A DNA stretch of 57,835 nt from Mesostigma viride (taxonomy: Eukaryota; Streptophyta; Mesostigmatophyceae; Mesostigmatales; Mesostigmataceae), in NCBI GenBank assembly GCA_009746045.1, contig RPFO01001705.1, positions 5,001 through 62,835 on the forward strand. The letters run 5' to 3'. Below are positions 31,021-44,175 of the stretch, piece after piece (position 1 is the stretch's first letter; every line of letters starts with the position of its first letter). A program made the position numbers and the translations under genes. Below the pieces are notes generated by a model, which saw only the letters and a list, made by a program, of their open reading frames with translations, was not told where the DNA came from and searched no databases.

Positions 31021-34000
31021 CTACTCAACAGGTCTCTTCTTGGCCAAGTTCGTGAGCCGTTTCTCGACGTCTGTCGGAATGGTCAAGATGGCCTGGCGAT
31101 TGTTAGCTGGGTTGACAACAATGGTGTGTTCGAACCCCGCGTCCATGCACAGGTAGCAATTGACCAAGTTTGGCTGTTCAGCTTGCGCATCGGCGTCCAT
31201 TTTGAACATCGTCGCCATACCCGGAAATCTGTCCCAGTAGCGCACCCCCACCACCCATTGTCCCTTACGGAACAACTCCCTATCGACCTTGCCGTTTCTG
31301 TCGGCCACTCGCCTCACGAAAGTAGCGGCCACCTGATAAGGCTCCTGCAAGACTTCCGCTAGCCAATATGGATGATCTGGATCGTGGGACTCATCACCAG
31401 AGTAGGACTCGACGGCAAAAATGTCTCGCAGCTTCAGTCTCCTTCCCATCATCGTCCTCTCTGCCTGTAGTCTGTTCAGTCGCGTCCCTGCGTGCCCCCC
31501 TTGTCCGTTTGGGTTCCTTTGCACTGGCTCCCCCAGTTTGTGGAGCTTCATCCGAGCACCTCCCACATTCCAGCCGTCCATGTCGGTCCACTCCTTTCGA
31601 CAATCCCACCACCTTTCCTCGGCGCACGCACCGCCACAATAGCAGGAATACTGGCGCAGCATTAAGCGCGTCACATTCGACTTGTCCATGCGCCACCAGT
31701 GCGCCTTCTTCACTCCTTTGATTTCGCCGCGCCCTGGGCTGTAAGGAAGCACCTGCGCGTCGAAGACAAGATTTGCACAAGGGAAAGTTGAAGTTACGAG
31801 ACCATCGAGCTAGTTGTGTTTTATTAAGCACTCCTGATCGCCAGGACTCCAAGAACGCCCTAGAAACGACGGCCGGCGTAACTATTCCCTGAACGAGGAC
31901 TGTACACTTAATTACCTCGGGGAACTCGAAGAAGTTACGCCTGGTCGTTGTGGTCCCGCCCACCGCCCCCGACGCCAGATTCTCCACCAACTGGGCGGCC
32001 GTCTGTTTGTCCTGGTTCTCTTCCCTGATGTGCCACCTCCTCAACATGCACTTCACAGTCCCACCAGCTCCATCCACCTCCCCCTTTCCGTGCTGCTCCC
32101 CAAAGTAATTCCACTCAAATGACTCCAGGTGCGGATCCTCCGTCAGCAGCCGGGCCACTTCCGCGATCACATTCCTTGACTTGAACTGCATGGAGCAATT
32201 GTCCGACCACCCAATGAAGCGCTTCACCTCTACCCCTTCTGACCGTAGTGTCGCCAGGATTTTGAGGATAGCAAAACGGAGGGCCCGCCCGTCCCTTTTC
32301 ATTCCGCCCTGTCCGATGAAGTGAAACTCCCTTCTCACGACCTTTCCCGACGCTGGATCCAAGTAGCGCACGATCCAGGGCATAAGGACGAATGTGACTG
32401 GATGCCAATACTGTGCTTGGAGATTGTGATAGGTGTAAGACTGGTAGTTCTCGGCGTAATCTGTGTGGCATACAAGGTCCCCCACCCGCATCCTTGAGAG
32501 ACATTCCTTGGAGGCGTCCGCTTGCCACCACGCGTTGAAGCAATGCTGGATGAAGTCCGGCCACTTGTCCACAATTGCCTCCTTTAGCTCCGTTGGTGTG
32601 GACTTGACGTCGACTTGCGTCAATCGCTGCCCACCAGCCTTTGCGATCTCGTCACAGTCGTCCTGCATATGCGCAGTGTGCACATACAGAAAAGACATCA
32701 ACTTCGACCCACCAATGACCTGTAGAAAGAAAAAAGACAGGACCTCAGGAAAAATTGAAAAAGAAACGCCTTGGGGCGCAACCACTCCACTAAAAATTAC
32801 CTCTGGCCCAAGAACTTCAGGAAACATTGCAAAAGAAACGCCTTGGGGCGCAACCACTCCACTAAAAATTACCTCTGGCCCAAGAACCGCACCCGGCGGC
32901 ACATCCTGCATCTCGTATCTGGTCCATGAAATCAGGTGGTTGGAAGCCTCCTCCCGTTCGCATAACATGAAGTTCCGAATTCCACACTTGGGAGCCAGGC
33001 AAGTGCCCAACACACAAGCCTTACGCCGGATCGAGCAAACCCCCAACTCCTCGCCCAGGTCATGATCGGGCACCCCTTCCTCGTCGTCCAGCACCCTCCC
33101 ATGCATGGGCAGATCCTCAAGTTCGCCCTGAAAAGGCTGAACCTGCGGCCGCGACGACCCCACAGACGACCTCGAACCTCCCCCCTCCCTCATCCCCTCC
33201 ACCTCACAAGTAAACTTGTTCACCCACTCTGTCGTGTGAGTGGCTTTGAAAATGGAACATGTGGGCACGGACGACCCCACGTCGAGCTGGCTACCATGAT
33301 CGCACGCGTGGCATTCAGGTCCGCACTCGCATCTGGCATGAAAAGTTGCACGAAATTTGGCCAACCCCCCAACCATGGACTGCATGGTAGTGTGGTGCTG
33401 GCATGCGCACAAGTTCCGCATTTTCCACCGCCCCTTGACGCATGCGGGCATATGCTTGCAAAAAGTAGTGTATCCCACATGAACTGTGCTCTTCTGATTC
33501 GTGCGTAGCATTGACATCCCTGCCTCCGTCTCCAAAATCACCTGATTTCCCCCCCTCACACCCTCCTCTCCCTCCCCCCCCCCCCCCTCCCTACTGTCCA
33601 TCCGCCGCGGTGGCTTCAACTCCGGATGGCGGGAAATGAACACTTCGTAAATCTTCGACTTGGAGACAGTATAGTAGCGCGCACCCTCCGAAAACGCTAG
33701 TGTATGTTTGTAATCCTTTCTGGTCCATTCACAATGAACATCCTTCATGTTCGGAGACGCCCGCGTCAAGTTATCATCCCTCCAGCACGCTTGTATCAGG
33801 GCAATGACTTCCGTCGGAAGCTCGTCTTTCCTCCTCCTCCTCTCTGGCGCACTCATCAAAAGGTCGTCCTCCCCTTCTTCCATTCCATCCCTGTGACCCC
33901 GAACAGTTGCGACAAAGCGCCTGTCAATCCCGAACGCGCGCTCCACAATCCTGTCCGGGACGCCCTCCATTGCCTTCGTAACAAGTCCACACAAGGCCCA

Positions 34001-34372
34001 CCTAAGCCCACGATCCTTCTCAGATGTTCCCAAGTCGCCAAAAGCCTTCTTGATGTTATCCCGAAGAGATTCCGCCCAATTTTCAGGAAGCCCGCCGTCA
34101 CAGTTCTTCCTCTTCTTAATGCCGTTGCTCTCCGCCACCATGGCATTTAGTCTTGAAGCTGCGCAAGACAGAACCTCCGCGCTCATCTCTGGCGTCCTGT
34201 GGTTGTTTGCTTTCACGCGTTCCGCCATGATAGGAAAGATGTCATTGGCAATTTTGTACCCCTTGTTCTCGATGTACTTGTCGCTCCAGAGACCGCGAAG
34301 TGCAGGCTCCCGGTCGTCATTGGACAAGGGACGCGAACCGTCGGAAACGGCCCCCCGCCCCGATCGCGCCAT
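31021..34372 (-). CDS. Transposase-like protein with DDE/RNase H-like signature, three exons
   Basis: Predicted exons on the minus strand are 34372-32873, 32719-31916 and 31752-31021, joined in phase 0 to about 1,011 residues. Both introns (153 and 163 bp) start GTAATT and end CAG. The start is the first ATG after stop-free sequence, at 34372. An N-terminal region of 260 residues is followed by a cysteine/histidine-rich zinc-binding stretch (CKHMPACVKG, CACQHH, RCECGPECHACDHG). The core has HTDYAENY, then FHFIGQGGMKRDG, WSDNCSMQFKSR and FGEQHGKGEVDGAGG. This pattern of acidic residues resembles uncharacterised transposase-derived proteins with an RNase H-like fold, in which D, D and a final E/D would be catalytic. 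The C-terminal exon has a possible ligand-binding or structural domain ending TNLAKKRPVE. I cannot name the superfamily. No terminal repeats were found around it, so a domesticated host gene is also possible. Confidence 0.65.
31753..31915 (-). other. Intron 2 of the transposase-like gene, carrying the GC motif
   Basis: Donor GAG/GTAATTAAG, acceptor GACGCGCAG/GTG, 163 bp. The motif AGTTACGCCGGCCGTCGTTT (plus-strand 31864-31883) lies about 33 bases after the donor in sense orientation, as in the two upstream arrays. Splicing joins FFEFPE to VLPYSPGRG. Without splicing the frame runs on into unrelated sequence. Confidence 0.7.
32720..32872 (-). other. Intron 1 of the transposase-like gene, with a 72-bp tandem duplication
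   Basis: The donor GTAATT follows a GAG codon and the acceptor is TTTCTACAG. The 72 bp containing the last exon bases, the donor and the GCGCCCCAAGGCGTTTC core occur twice (periods at 32799 and 32871), so there are two equivalent donors 72 bp (24 codons) apart. The whole intron is 153 bp, a multiple of three and free of stops, so retained-intron and alternative-donor forms all stay in frame. Confidence 0.7.
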
Positions 34373-34517
34373 CAGACTTTGGTCAGACGGCAGCTGATTT
34401 TTTTCGCCTCTTAATCCCGCGGCACCGAAAGCCCTGAGGATGAGTAATGATAAATAATCACCATTAAAGACACGACGAAAACGATGGGCATCAAACAAGA
34501 ACGACAAGCGTCATTAA

Positions 34518-35072
34518 TAACGCCGGCCGGCGCAACTGGATACATGTAAACCATACAAAAGTGATTTTATGAAACACATACAGTTTGTCATTAATAACGA
34601 CGGCCGGCGTAACTCGGGCGCAATTAAAAACCATTAAGAAGCAACTCAGGATATGCAGGCAGAAATCCTTCAGGTGTAAAAAAGATGTACAAACACACTT
34701 TTGGTAATGGGGCCTGATTGCGCAACTGCAAGATACCATTGGAAACGCCGGCCGGCGCAACTGGATGCATGTACATAAACCATACAAAAGTGATTTGCAC
34801 AAAACCCCTACAATTTGTCATGAGTAACGACGGCCGGCGTAACTCGGTTGCATTTGAAAACCACAAAGAAGCAACTCAGGTAGTGAAGGCGGAAATCCCA
34901 GAGGTGATAAAATGTTTACCAACACAAAATGTTGATAAGCGTGCAAGCTTTTGCAAGTGCGCGCAAGATACCATTGGAAACGCCGGCCGGCGCAACTGGA
35001 ACACCAAAACAAAAAACTTGATTTGCACGAAACCCATTCAGTTCGTCATGGATAACGACGGCCGGCGCAACT
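34518..35072 (-). repeat. Motif array upstream of the transposase-like gene
   Basis: Six copies alternate between two types: GTTGCGCCGGCCGGCGTT (about 34519, 34744, 34980) and AGTTACGCCGGCCGTCGTT (about 34596, 34826, 35054). They lie inside a ~230-bp tandem unit that also carries a conserved ATGACAAACTG-like word and CCAATGGTATCTTGC. Two and a half units precede the gene start by about 145 bp, in sense orientation. The core GCCGGCCGGC is fully palindromic. Confidence 0.85.
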
Positions 35073-36172
35073 TCATGGCACTCACCACTTTCACCAAATG
35101 CCATGTCGCCATTATATTGAGGAAAGCGAAGTATGCCCACTTGAAGCTGTGGTCTGCAGAACATTGACACAAAATATGCATGGTATTTCAAGCAATGAAT
35201 GCTATGTGTCAGGCATCAATGTCTTTATTGTATCCAAATGTGGTTAGGACGGAGGTTTACATTGGTTGCTATTTTAAGACAATGGCGTATAACCAAACAT
35301 TGCACACACTCAAGAGTGTACTTATGCTGAACTGGAAAGGAACATTAAACCCCAATAAGGTAGATATTTTTCTTTTACATTTTAATTTTTTATATACTAC
35401 TTTATATAATATTATATTATATTATATTATATTATGCTATATTATGTTATATGAAATAACATTAAAATTAACATAAAATTAAAATTATATATTAATTATA
35501 GTATATTATATAATTTATATTATATATTATATTCACGATGCTCTGTGTATTAATGACATATCAGACACACCTACATCACATCGCCTTGATGTTTCCGTTG
35601 TATGGGTCCGGTCGGGCGTTGGTAGCTGGTCGACAACAATTCTACATTTCCTAAAAAAAAATGCGACCGTGCCTACATTCGAAGGCGCGCTGTGGCTGAC
35701 CTGAACTATCGGTGAACACCTCGGCGTCACTTGACCGGCCTAGGTTGACATTTCGGCAGAGTAACGCTGCTTAAAGGATCCTTGCGTAGTTCGCGCGATT
35801 TGGCTCTTTATATATGTTTTTGGAGACGACGAGCAAGCATCCGATTGGTCAGCCAATTCCTGTCCAGTCCTCGGACAGTGTCCAATCCGGTGCTTGGGAT
35901 CCAGAAAACGTGCTCGAGCCTGGCCACTCTGTCGCGGGCGCCGCGCTAGTGGCGTCGCGCCCAAACCTGACCAGGCCATAGGAAAGGGCGGGGGCGAATG
36001 CAAGAATTATTGTTATATCCTGACCTGTCCTGGGGAAGGTCCGGGGCGAATGCAAGAATTAATATACCTGCGTATGCAACCAACACGGCCGATCCACATA
36101 CATAATCCGACTGAGCTGGACGGTACGGACCAAATTTCGGTGCAAATTGAGGCCCAAAAGCTATGTCGGCAT
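35073..36172. other. Spacer with AT-rich block, nothing recognised
   Basis: 35380-35530 is almost pure AT (ATATTATATT repeats). At 35993-36060 GGGCGAATGCAAGAATTA is repeated once at a ~50-bp distance. No coding frame of interest. Confidence 0.5.
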
Positions 36173-37388
36173 GGTGCGCGCACCCCTTGCGGTAGGGGCC
36201 ATGGCGACTGCCTTTAGACGAAACGTGACAAATCTGGCACGCGGAAAGCAGAAATGCTCGATTGTTGGAGAAAATTAGTTACTGATTCTAATTTATGGCG
36301 GGATGGTTGCGATCTATAATGTCGCGGGCTTTTTTTCTTTGCCATCGGCAGGGGGGGTCCGGCCTGAATTTCTGTCGGGATGAATAAAGTATATTGGATG
36401 CCTGCCGGGTTGATTGTCGATTGTTGCCAGTTTTGATGGTCGTAAGGAAAGCTAGTTTAATGATGTTTCTAAAGCCGTAAAAATTCCCGCTGCTATCTTT
36501 ACCTTTCCCGTCATTTTGCGGTAAGATAACATTAGCCCTGCGCGATGCGTACTGCCCAACCACTCCATGAAAGGGTGGACTTTCTTGTGCGCCTGGGCAC
36601 GAATAAATGCCCGTTATGGTACGTTCTTGTGTTAAACGTCTTAAGCTTGCGTTTTCCTGCTTTCTTACCTCGTTGAGCGTAAGCTTTTTGCCTTCTTTCC
36701 GGCCAGATGCAGCCAGAAAGTTGCGGGTCCTGGCGCTGCATCGCTGGATTCCTGGGTGTCTTTTAGCTAGTTAATCGTCTGTGACGTGGCTGGCTTTCTG
36801 CAGCGCGTGGCCCGCAACCTGTCGGGAAGGTGTAATGCTTTTATTTCCATGCTTCTCTGAAATTTCTTTTGCTTTATAGACAGTTGTGTTCGAGGAAATT
36901 CACGCGGTCTTCCTAAGCAGCGGCATCATTTTCCCCAGACACTGACGAGCTGGCACCTGTCTCCTAAAGAGAGCGGCTCGTGCTTGTTAGAAAGGAGGCA
37001 GTGTGCATTTTGCGGGACACAATGCTTTGGTGGCACATGCGTCAGGTAGGCTGTTCCAATGGTCTCTTCACCTTTCCCACTGAGTAAATGTTAGCATTTG
37101 TCATGCTAACCAGAGCAGCTAGCCACAGGTTGGCTGGATAAAAAGTCAGCTTATTTTCTCTTTATATACTGCGTGTGTGGTCCTCCACGTGTCCGGCTTG
37201 TTGGGCATTTTGGAAGAGGGTTTATAATGTGTTGTTGGGTGGAACAACTTGGTTGTTGGCACAAAATCACACATTATTAGCCTGAGATAGGCATGACATA
37301 TGCTGCTCAGGCGTGTCGTCCTACCAGCCTTGTTGTTAAGGGTAGACTCACAAGGCTGGCTGTGCCGATGGAGGGGTGGGGCGTGCTA
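36173..37388. repeat. Left unique arm of the foldback
   Basis: Pairs with 46266-47471. It contains short frames that appear on the minus strand here and on the plus strand in the right arm: 36532-36741 (69 residues) against 46903-47109 (68 residues), sharing MQRQDPQLxGCIWPERRQKA. No stable protein is recognisable, and the frames end differently in the two arms. Confidence 0.85.
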
Positions 37389-38058
37389 GCCCCCCCCACA
37401 CCCACGCATGCATGCTAGCCCACCCCCACACCCACGCATGCATGCTAGCCCCGGCCCCGGCCCCCCCACACCCACGCATGCATGCTAGCCCCCCCCACAC
37501 CCACGCATGCATGCTAGCCCCCCACACACCCACGCATGCATGACCGCCCCCCCCACACCCACGCATGCATGCTAGCCCCCCCCACACCCACGCATGCATG
37601 CTAGCCCCCCACACACCCACGCATGGATGCCAGCCCCCACACACACCCACGCATGCATGACAGCCCCCCCACACACCCACGCATGCATGCTAGCCCCCCA
37701 CACACACCCACGCATGCATGCCAGCCCCCATACACACCCACGCATGCATGCCAGCCCCCCCCACACTTACGCATGCATGCTAGCCCCCCACACACACCCA
37801 CGCATGCATGCCAGCCCCCCCCACACCCACGCATGCATGCCAGCCCCCCCCACACTTACGCATGCATGCTAGCCCCCCACACACACCCACGCATGCATGC
37901 CAGCCCCCCCCACACCCACGCATGCAGGCTAGCCCAACCCCACACCCACGCATGCATGCCAGCCCACCCCCACACCCACACGTGCATGCCAGCCCACCCC
38001 CACACCCACGCATGCATGCCAGCCCACCCCCACACCCACGCGTGCATGCCAGCCCACC
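37389..38058. repeat. GC-rich 28-31-bp minisatellite, left arm
   Basis: Units of ACCCACGCATGCATGC plus TAGCCCCCCCAC or CAGCCCCCCACAC. ATGCATGCAT and CACACA tracts make each unit partly palindromic. About 670 bp, against about 775 bp in the right arm, so copy number has changed independently. Frames such as His-Ala-Cys-Met are repeat artefacts. Confidence 0.95.
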
Positions 38059-38339
38059 CCTAGCTTGAGCGTGCTTGTAAAGTTTTTGCATGGTTTATTA
38101 AAATGAGTGGAATATGTATTTATTGCATTAAATGTTAATTTTATTGATCATGAATGAAAATGGTCAACATTGCCGAAGTGCCCCTAAATTGCTCAATATT
38201 GTGTGCTCAAGAATTCAATGAGGATTGTCATCATGGAAACCCGCACAAATTCACGATTCCGGGCATGCATGTGAAAGTATCAAGAACAATTTTCAATTAA
38301 GAATGGTATCTCATTGTTCCATGAATCAATATGACTCCA
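38059..38339. repeat. AT-rich inner arm segment, left
   Basis: Pairs with about 45216-45490: TTGAGCGTGCTTGTAAAG, AAATGTTAATTTTATTGATC, ACTTTCACATGCATGCCCGG on the opposite strand, and others. It appears identical by eye. It separates the two minisatellites in both arms. Confidence 0.85.
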
Positions 38340-41300
38340 TGTACGTAGACAAGCCATGATGACCCCATGGGAGCCTGAATCCTCATCATTAAATACATAA
38401 ATGCCACCCATGTACGTAGACGGGCCATGATGACACCAATGGAGCCTGAATCCTCATCATTAATTACATAAATGCCAACCATGTACATACACGGGCAATG
38501 ATGACACCATGGGAGCCTGAATCCTCATCATTAATTACATAAATGCCAACCATGTACGTAGGCCAGCCATGATGACACTGTGGGAGCCTGAATCCTCATC
38601 ATTAATTTCATACATGCCAACAACACGTAGACGGGCCATAATGACACCACGGGAGCCTGAATCCTGATCATTTTTTTTTCTTTGACATCCATGTACGTAG
38701 GCCAGCCATGATGACACCATGGGAGCCTGAATCCTCATCATTTTTTTTCTGAGACATCCATGTACGTAGGCCAGCCATGATGACACCATGGGAGCCTGAA
38801 TCCTCATCATTTTTTTTCTGAGACATCCATGTACGTAGGCCAGCCATGATGACACCATGGGAGCCTGAATCCTCATCATTAAATACATACATGCCATCCA
38901 TGTACGTAGACAGGCCATGACATCTGACACCATGGGAGCCTGAATCCTCATCATTTACTATTCCTTGACATCCATGTACGTAGACGGGCCATGATGACAC
39001 CATGGGAGCCTGAATCCTCTTCATTTTTTTTTCTTTGACATCCATGTACATACGTAGGCCAGCCATGATGACACCAATGGAGCCTGAATCCTCATCATTA
39101 ATTACATACATAAATGCCATGATCATCAATGACCCCATGGGAGCCTGAATCCTCATCATTAAATACATAAATGCCACGGTCCATGTACGTAGACGGGCCA
39201 TGATGACACCAATGGAGCCTGAATCCTCATCATTAATTACATAAATGCCAACCATGTACATACACGGGCAATGATGACACCATGGGAGCCTGAATCCTCA
39301 TCATTAATTACATAAATGCCAACCATGTACGTAGGCCAGCCATGATGACACTATGGGAGCCTGAATCCTCATCATTCATTTCATACATGCCAACAACACG
39401 TAGACGGGCCATAATGACACCACGGGAGCCTGAATCCTCATCATTTTTTTTTCTTTGACATCCATGTACGTAGGCCAGCCATGATGACACCATGGGAGCC
39501 TGAATCCTCATCATTTTTTTTCTGAGACATCCATGTACGTAGGCCAGCCATGATGACACCATGGGAGCCTGAATCCTCATCATTAAATACATACATGCCA
39601 TCCATGTACGTAGACAGGCCATGATGACACCATGGGAGCCTGAATCCTCATCATTTACTATTCCTTGACATCCATGTACGTAGACGGGCCATGATGACAC
39701 CATGGGAGCCTGAATCCTCATCATTTTTTTTTCTTTGACATCCATGTACATACGTAGGCCAGCCATGATGACACCAATGGAGCCTGAATTCTCATCATTA
39801 ATTACATACATGCCATCCATGTACGTAGACAGGCCATGACATCTGACACCATGGGAGCCTGAATCCTCATCATTTACTATTCCTTGACATCCATGTACGT
39901 AGACGGGCCATGATGACACCATGGGAGCCTGAATCCTCATCATTTTTTTTTCTTTGACATCCATGTACATACGTAGGCCAGCCATGATGACACCAATGGA
40001 GCCTGAATCCTCATCATTAATTACATACATAAATGCCAACCATGTACATACACGGGCAATGATGACACCAATGGAGCCTGAATCCTCATCATTAATTACA
40101 TAAATGGCAACCATGTACATACACGGGCAATGATGACACCATGGGAGCCTGAATCCTCATCATTTTTTTTTTCTTTGACATCCATGTACATACGTAGGCC
40201 AGCCATGATGACACCAATGGAGCCTGAATCCTCATCATTAATTACATACATGCCATCCATGTACGTGGACAAGCCATGATGACCCCATGGGAGCCTGAAT
40301 CCTCATCATTAATTACATACATGCCATCCATGTACGTAGACAGGCCATGATGACACCATGGGAGCCTGAATCCTCATCATTTACTATTCCTTGACATCCA
40401 TGTACGTAGGCCAGCCATGGAGACACCATGGGAGCCTGAATCCTCCTCATTAATTACATAAATGCCAACCATGTACGTAGACAAGCCATGATGACCCATG
40501 GGAGCCTGAATCCTCATCATTAATTACATAAATGCCATCCATGTACGTAGACGGGCCATGATGACACCATGGGAGCCTGAATCCTCATCATTAATTACAT
40601 AAATGCCAACCATGTACGTAGACAGCCATGATGACACCATGGGAGCCTGAATCCTCATCATTAATTACATAAATGCCATCCATGTACGTAGACGCCATGA
40701 TGACACCATGGGAGCCTGAATCCTCATCATTAATTACATAAATGCCAACCATGTACGTAGGCCAGCCATGATGACACCATGGGAGCCTGAATCCTCATCA
40801 TTAATTACATACATGCCAACCATGTACGTAGACAAGCCATGATGACACCATGGGAGCCTGAATCCTCATCATTTATTTATGACATCCATGTACGTAGGCC
40901 AGCCATGATGACACCATGGGAGCCTGAATCCTCATCATTAATTACATTGCCATCCATGTACGTAGGCCAGCCATGATGACACCATGGGAGCCTGAATCCT
41001 CATCATTAATTACATACATGCCATCCATGTACGTACACGGGCCATGATGACACCATGGGAGCCTGAATCCTCATCATTTACTATTCTTGACATCCATGTA
41101 CGTAGGCCAGCCATGATGACACCATGGGAGCCTGAATCCTCATCATTAATTACATAAATGCCAACCATGTACGTAGACAGCCATGATGACACCATGGGAG
41201 CCTGAATCCTCCTCATTAATTACATAATGCCAACCATGTACGTAGACAGCCATGATGACACCATGGGAGCCTGAATCCTCATCATTAATTACATACATGC

Positions 41301-44175
41301 CATCCATGTACGTAGACAGCCATGATGACACCATGGGAGCCTGAATCCTCATCATTTACTATTCCTTGACATCCATGTACGTAGCCAGCCATGATGACAC
41401 CATGGGAGCCTGAATCCTCCTCATTAATTACATAAATGCCAACCATGTACGTAGACAAGCCATGATGACACCATGGGAGCCTGAATCCTCATCATTAATT
41501 ACATAAATGCCATCCATGTACGTAGACGGGCCATGATGACACCATGGGAGCCTGAATCCTCATCATTTACTATTCCTTGACATCCATGTACGTAGGCCAG
41601 CCATGAGACACCATGGGAGCCTGAATCCTCATCATTAATTACATAAATGCCAACCATGTACGTAGACAAGCCATGATGACACCATGGGAGCCTGAATCCT
41701 CATCATTAATTACATAAATGCCAACCATGTACGTAGACAGCCATGATGACACCATGGGAGCCTGAATCCTCATCATTAATTACATAATGCCATCCATGTA
41801 CGTAGACAGCCATGATGACACCATGGGAGCCTGAATCCTCATCATTTACTATTCCTTGACATCCATGTACGTAGGCCAGCCATGATGACACCATGGGAGC
41901 CTGAATCCTCCTCATTAATTACATAAATGCCAACCATGTACGTAGACAAGCCATGATGACACCATGGGAGCCTGAATCCTCATCATTTACTATTCCTTGA
42001 CATCCATGTACGTAGGCCAGCCATGATGACACCATGGGAGCCTGAATCCTCTCATTAATTACATAAATGCCAACCATGTACGTAGACAAGCCATGATGAC
42101 ACCATGGGAGCCTGAATCCTCATCATTTACTATTCCTTGACATCCATGTACGTAGACGGGCCATGATGACACCATGGGAGCCTGAATCCTCATCATTTAC
42201 TATTCCTTGACATCCATGTACGTAGGCCAGCCATGATGACACCATGGAGCCTGAATCCTCTCATCTTAATATTCATTACATAAATGCCAACCATGTACGT
42301 AGACAAGCCATGATGACACCATGGGAGCCTGAATCCTCATCATTTACTATTCCTTGACATCCATGTACGTAGGCCAGCCATGATGACACCATGGGAGCCT
42401 GAATCCTCCTCATTAATTACATAAATGCCAACCATGTACGTAGACAAGCCATGATGACCCCATGGGAGCCTGAATCCTCCTCATTAATTACATAAATGCC
42501 AACCATGTACGTAGAAGCCATGATGACACCATGGGAGCCTGAATCCTCATCATTAATTACATACATGCCATCCATGTACGTAGACAGCCATGATGACACC
42601 ATGGGAGCCTGAATCCTCATCATTTACTATTCCTTGACATCCATGTACGTAGGCCAGCCATGAGACACCATGGGAGCCTGAATCCTCCTCATTAATTACA
42701 TAAATGCCAACCATGTACGTAGACAAGCCATGATGACACCATGGGAGCCTGAATCCTCATCATTAATTACATAAATGCCATCCATGTACGTAGACGGGCC
42801 ATGATGACACCATGGGAGCCTGAATCCTCATCATTTACTATTCCTTGACATCCATGTACGTAGGCCAGCCATGATGACACCATGGGAGCCTGAATCCTCA
42901 TCATTAATTACATAAATGCCAACCATGTACGTAGACAAGCCATGATGACACCATGGGAGCCTGAATCCTCTCATTAATTACATAAATGCCAACCATGTAC
43001 GTAGACAAGCCATGATGACACCATGGGAGCCTGAATCCTCATCATTAATTACATACATGCCATCCATGTACGTAGACAGGCCATGATGACACCATGGGAG
43101 CCTGAATCCTCATCATTTACTATTCCTTGACATCCATGTACGTAGGCCAGCCATGATGACACCATGGGAGCCTGAATCCTCATCATTAATTACATAAATG
43201 CCATCCATGTACGTAGACAGCCATGATGACACCATGGGAGCCTGAATCCTCATCATTTACTATTCCTTGACATCCATGTACGTAGGCCAGCCATGATGAC
43301 ACCATGGAGCCTGAATCCTCATCATTAATTACATAAATGCCAACCATGTACGTAGACAGCCATGATGACACCATGGGAGCCTGAATCCTCATCATTTATT
43401 CCTTGACATCCATGTACGTAGAGCCATGATGACACCATGGGAGCCTGAATCCTCATCATTTACTATTCCTTGACATCCATGTACGTAGGCCAGCCATGAT
43501 GACACCATGGGAGCCTGAATCCTCATCATTAATTACATAATGCCAACCATGTACGTAGACAAGCCATGATGACACCATGGGAGCCTGAATCCTCATCATT
43601 TACTATTCCTTGACATCCATGTACGTAGGGCCATGATGACACCATGGGAGCCTGAATCCTCATCATTTTTTTTCTTTGACATCCATGTACGTAGGCCAGC
43701 CATGATGACACCATGGGAGCCTGAATCCTCATCATTTTTTTCTGACATCCATGTACGTAGGCCAGCCATGATGACACCATGGGAGCCTGAATCCTCATCA
43801 TTAATACATACATGCCATCCATGTACGTAGACAGCCATGATGACACCATGGGAGCCTGAATCCTCATCATTTACTATTCCTTGACATCCATGTACGTAGA
43901 CAAGCCATGATGACACCATGGGAGCCTGAATCCTCATCATTAATTACATTGCCATCCATGTACGTAGACAAGCCATGATGACACCATGGGAGCCTGAATC
44001 CTCATCATTAATTACATACATGCCATCCATGTACGTAGACAGGCCATGATGACACCATGGGAGCCTGAATCCTCATCATTTACTATTCCTTGACATCCAT
44101 GTACGTAGGCCAGCCATGGAGACACCATGGGAGCCTGAATCCTCATCATTAAATACATAAATGCCATCCATGTAA
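38340..44175. repeat. ~70-bp minisatellite, left orientation (about 80 units)
   Basis: Each unit carries GACACCATGGGAGCCTGAAT, CCTCATCATT, then one of three linkers (AATTACATAAATGCCA, TACTATTCCTTGACA or TTTTTTTCTTTGACA), then TCCATGTACGTAGACGGGCC. TACGTA and CCATGG are 6-bp palindromes. From about 40300 to 44175 the first two linker types alternate often, and 1-3-bp deletions are common. Higher-order blocks recur, for example 38400-38990 against 39190-39700. No protein is implied. Confidence 0.95.

Noticed and set aside
34491-35191. Short minus-strand frames with VTPAVV and VAPAGVS words
   Set aside because: The peptide words are translations of the GC motif; frames do not persist between units.
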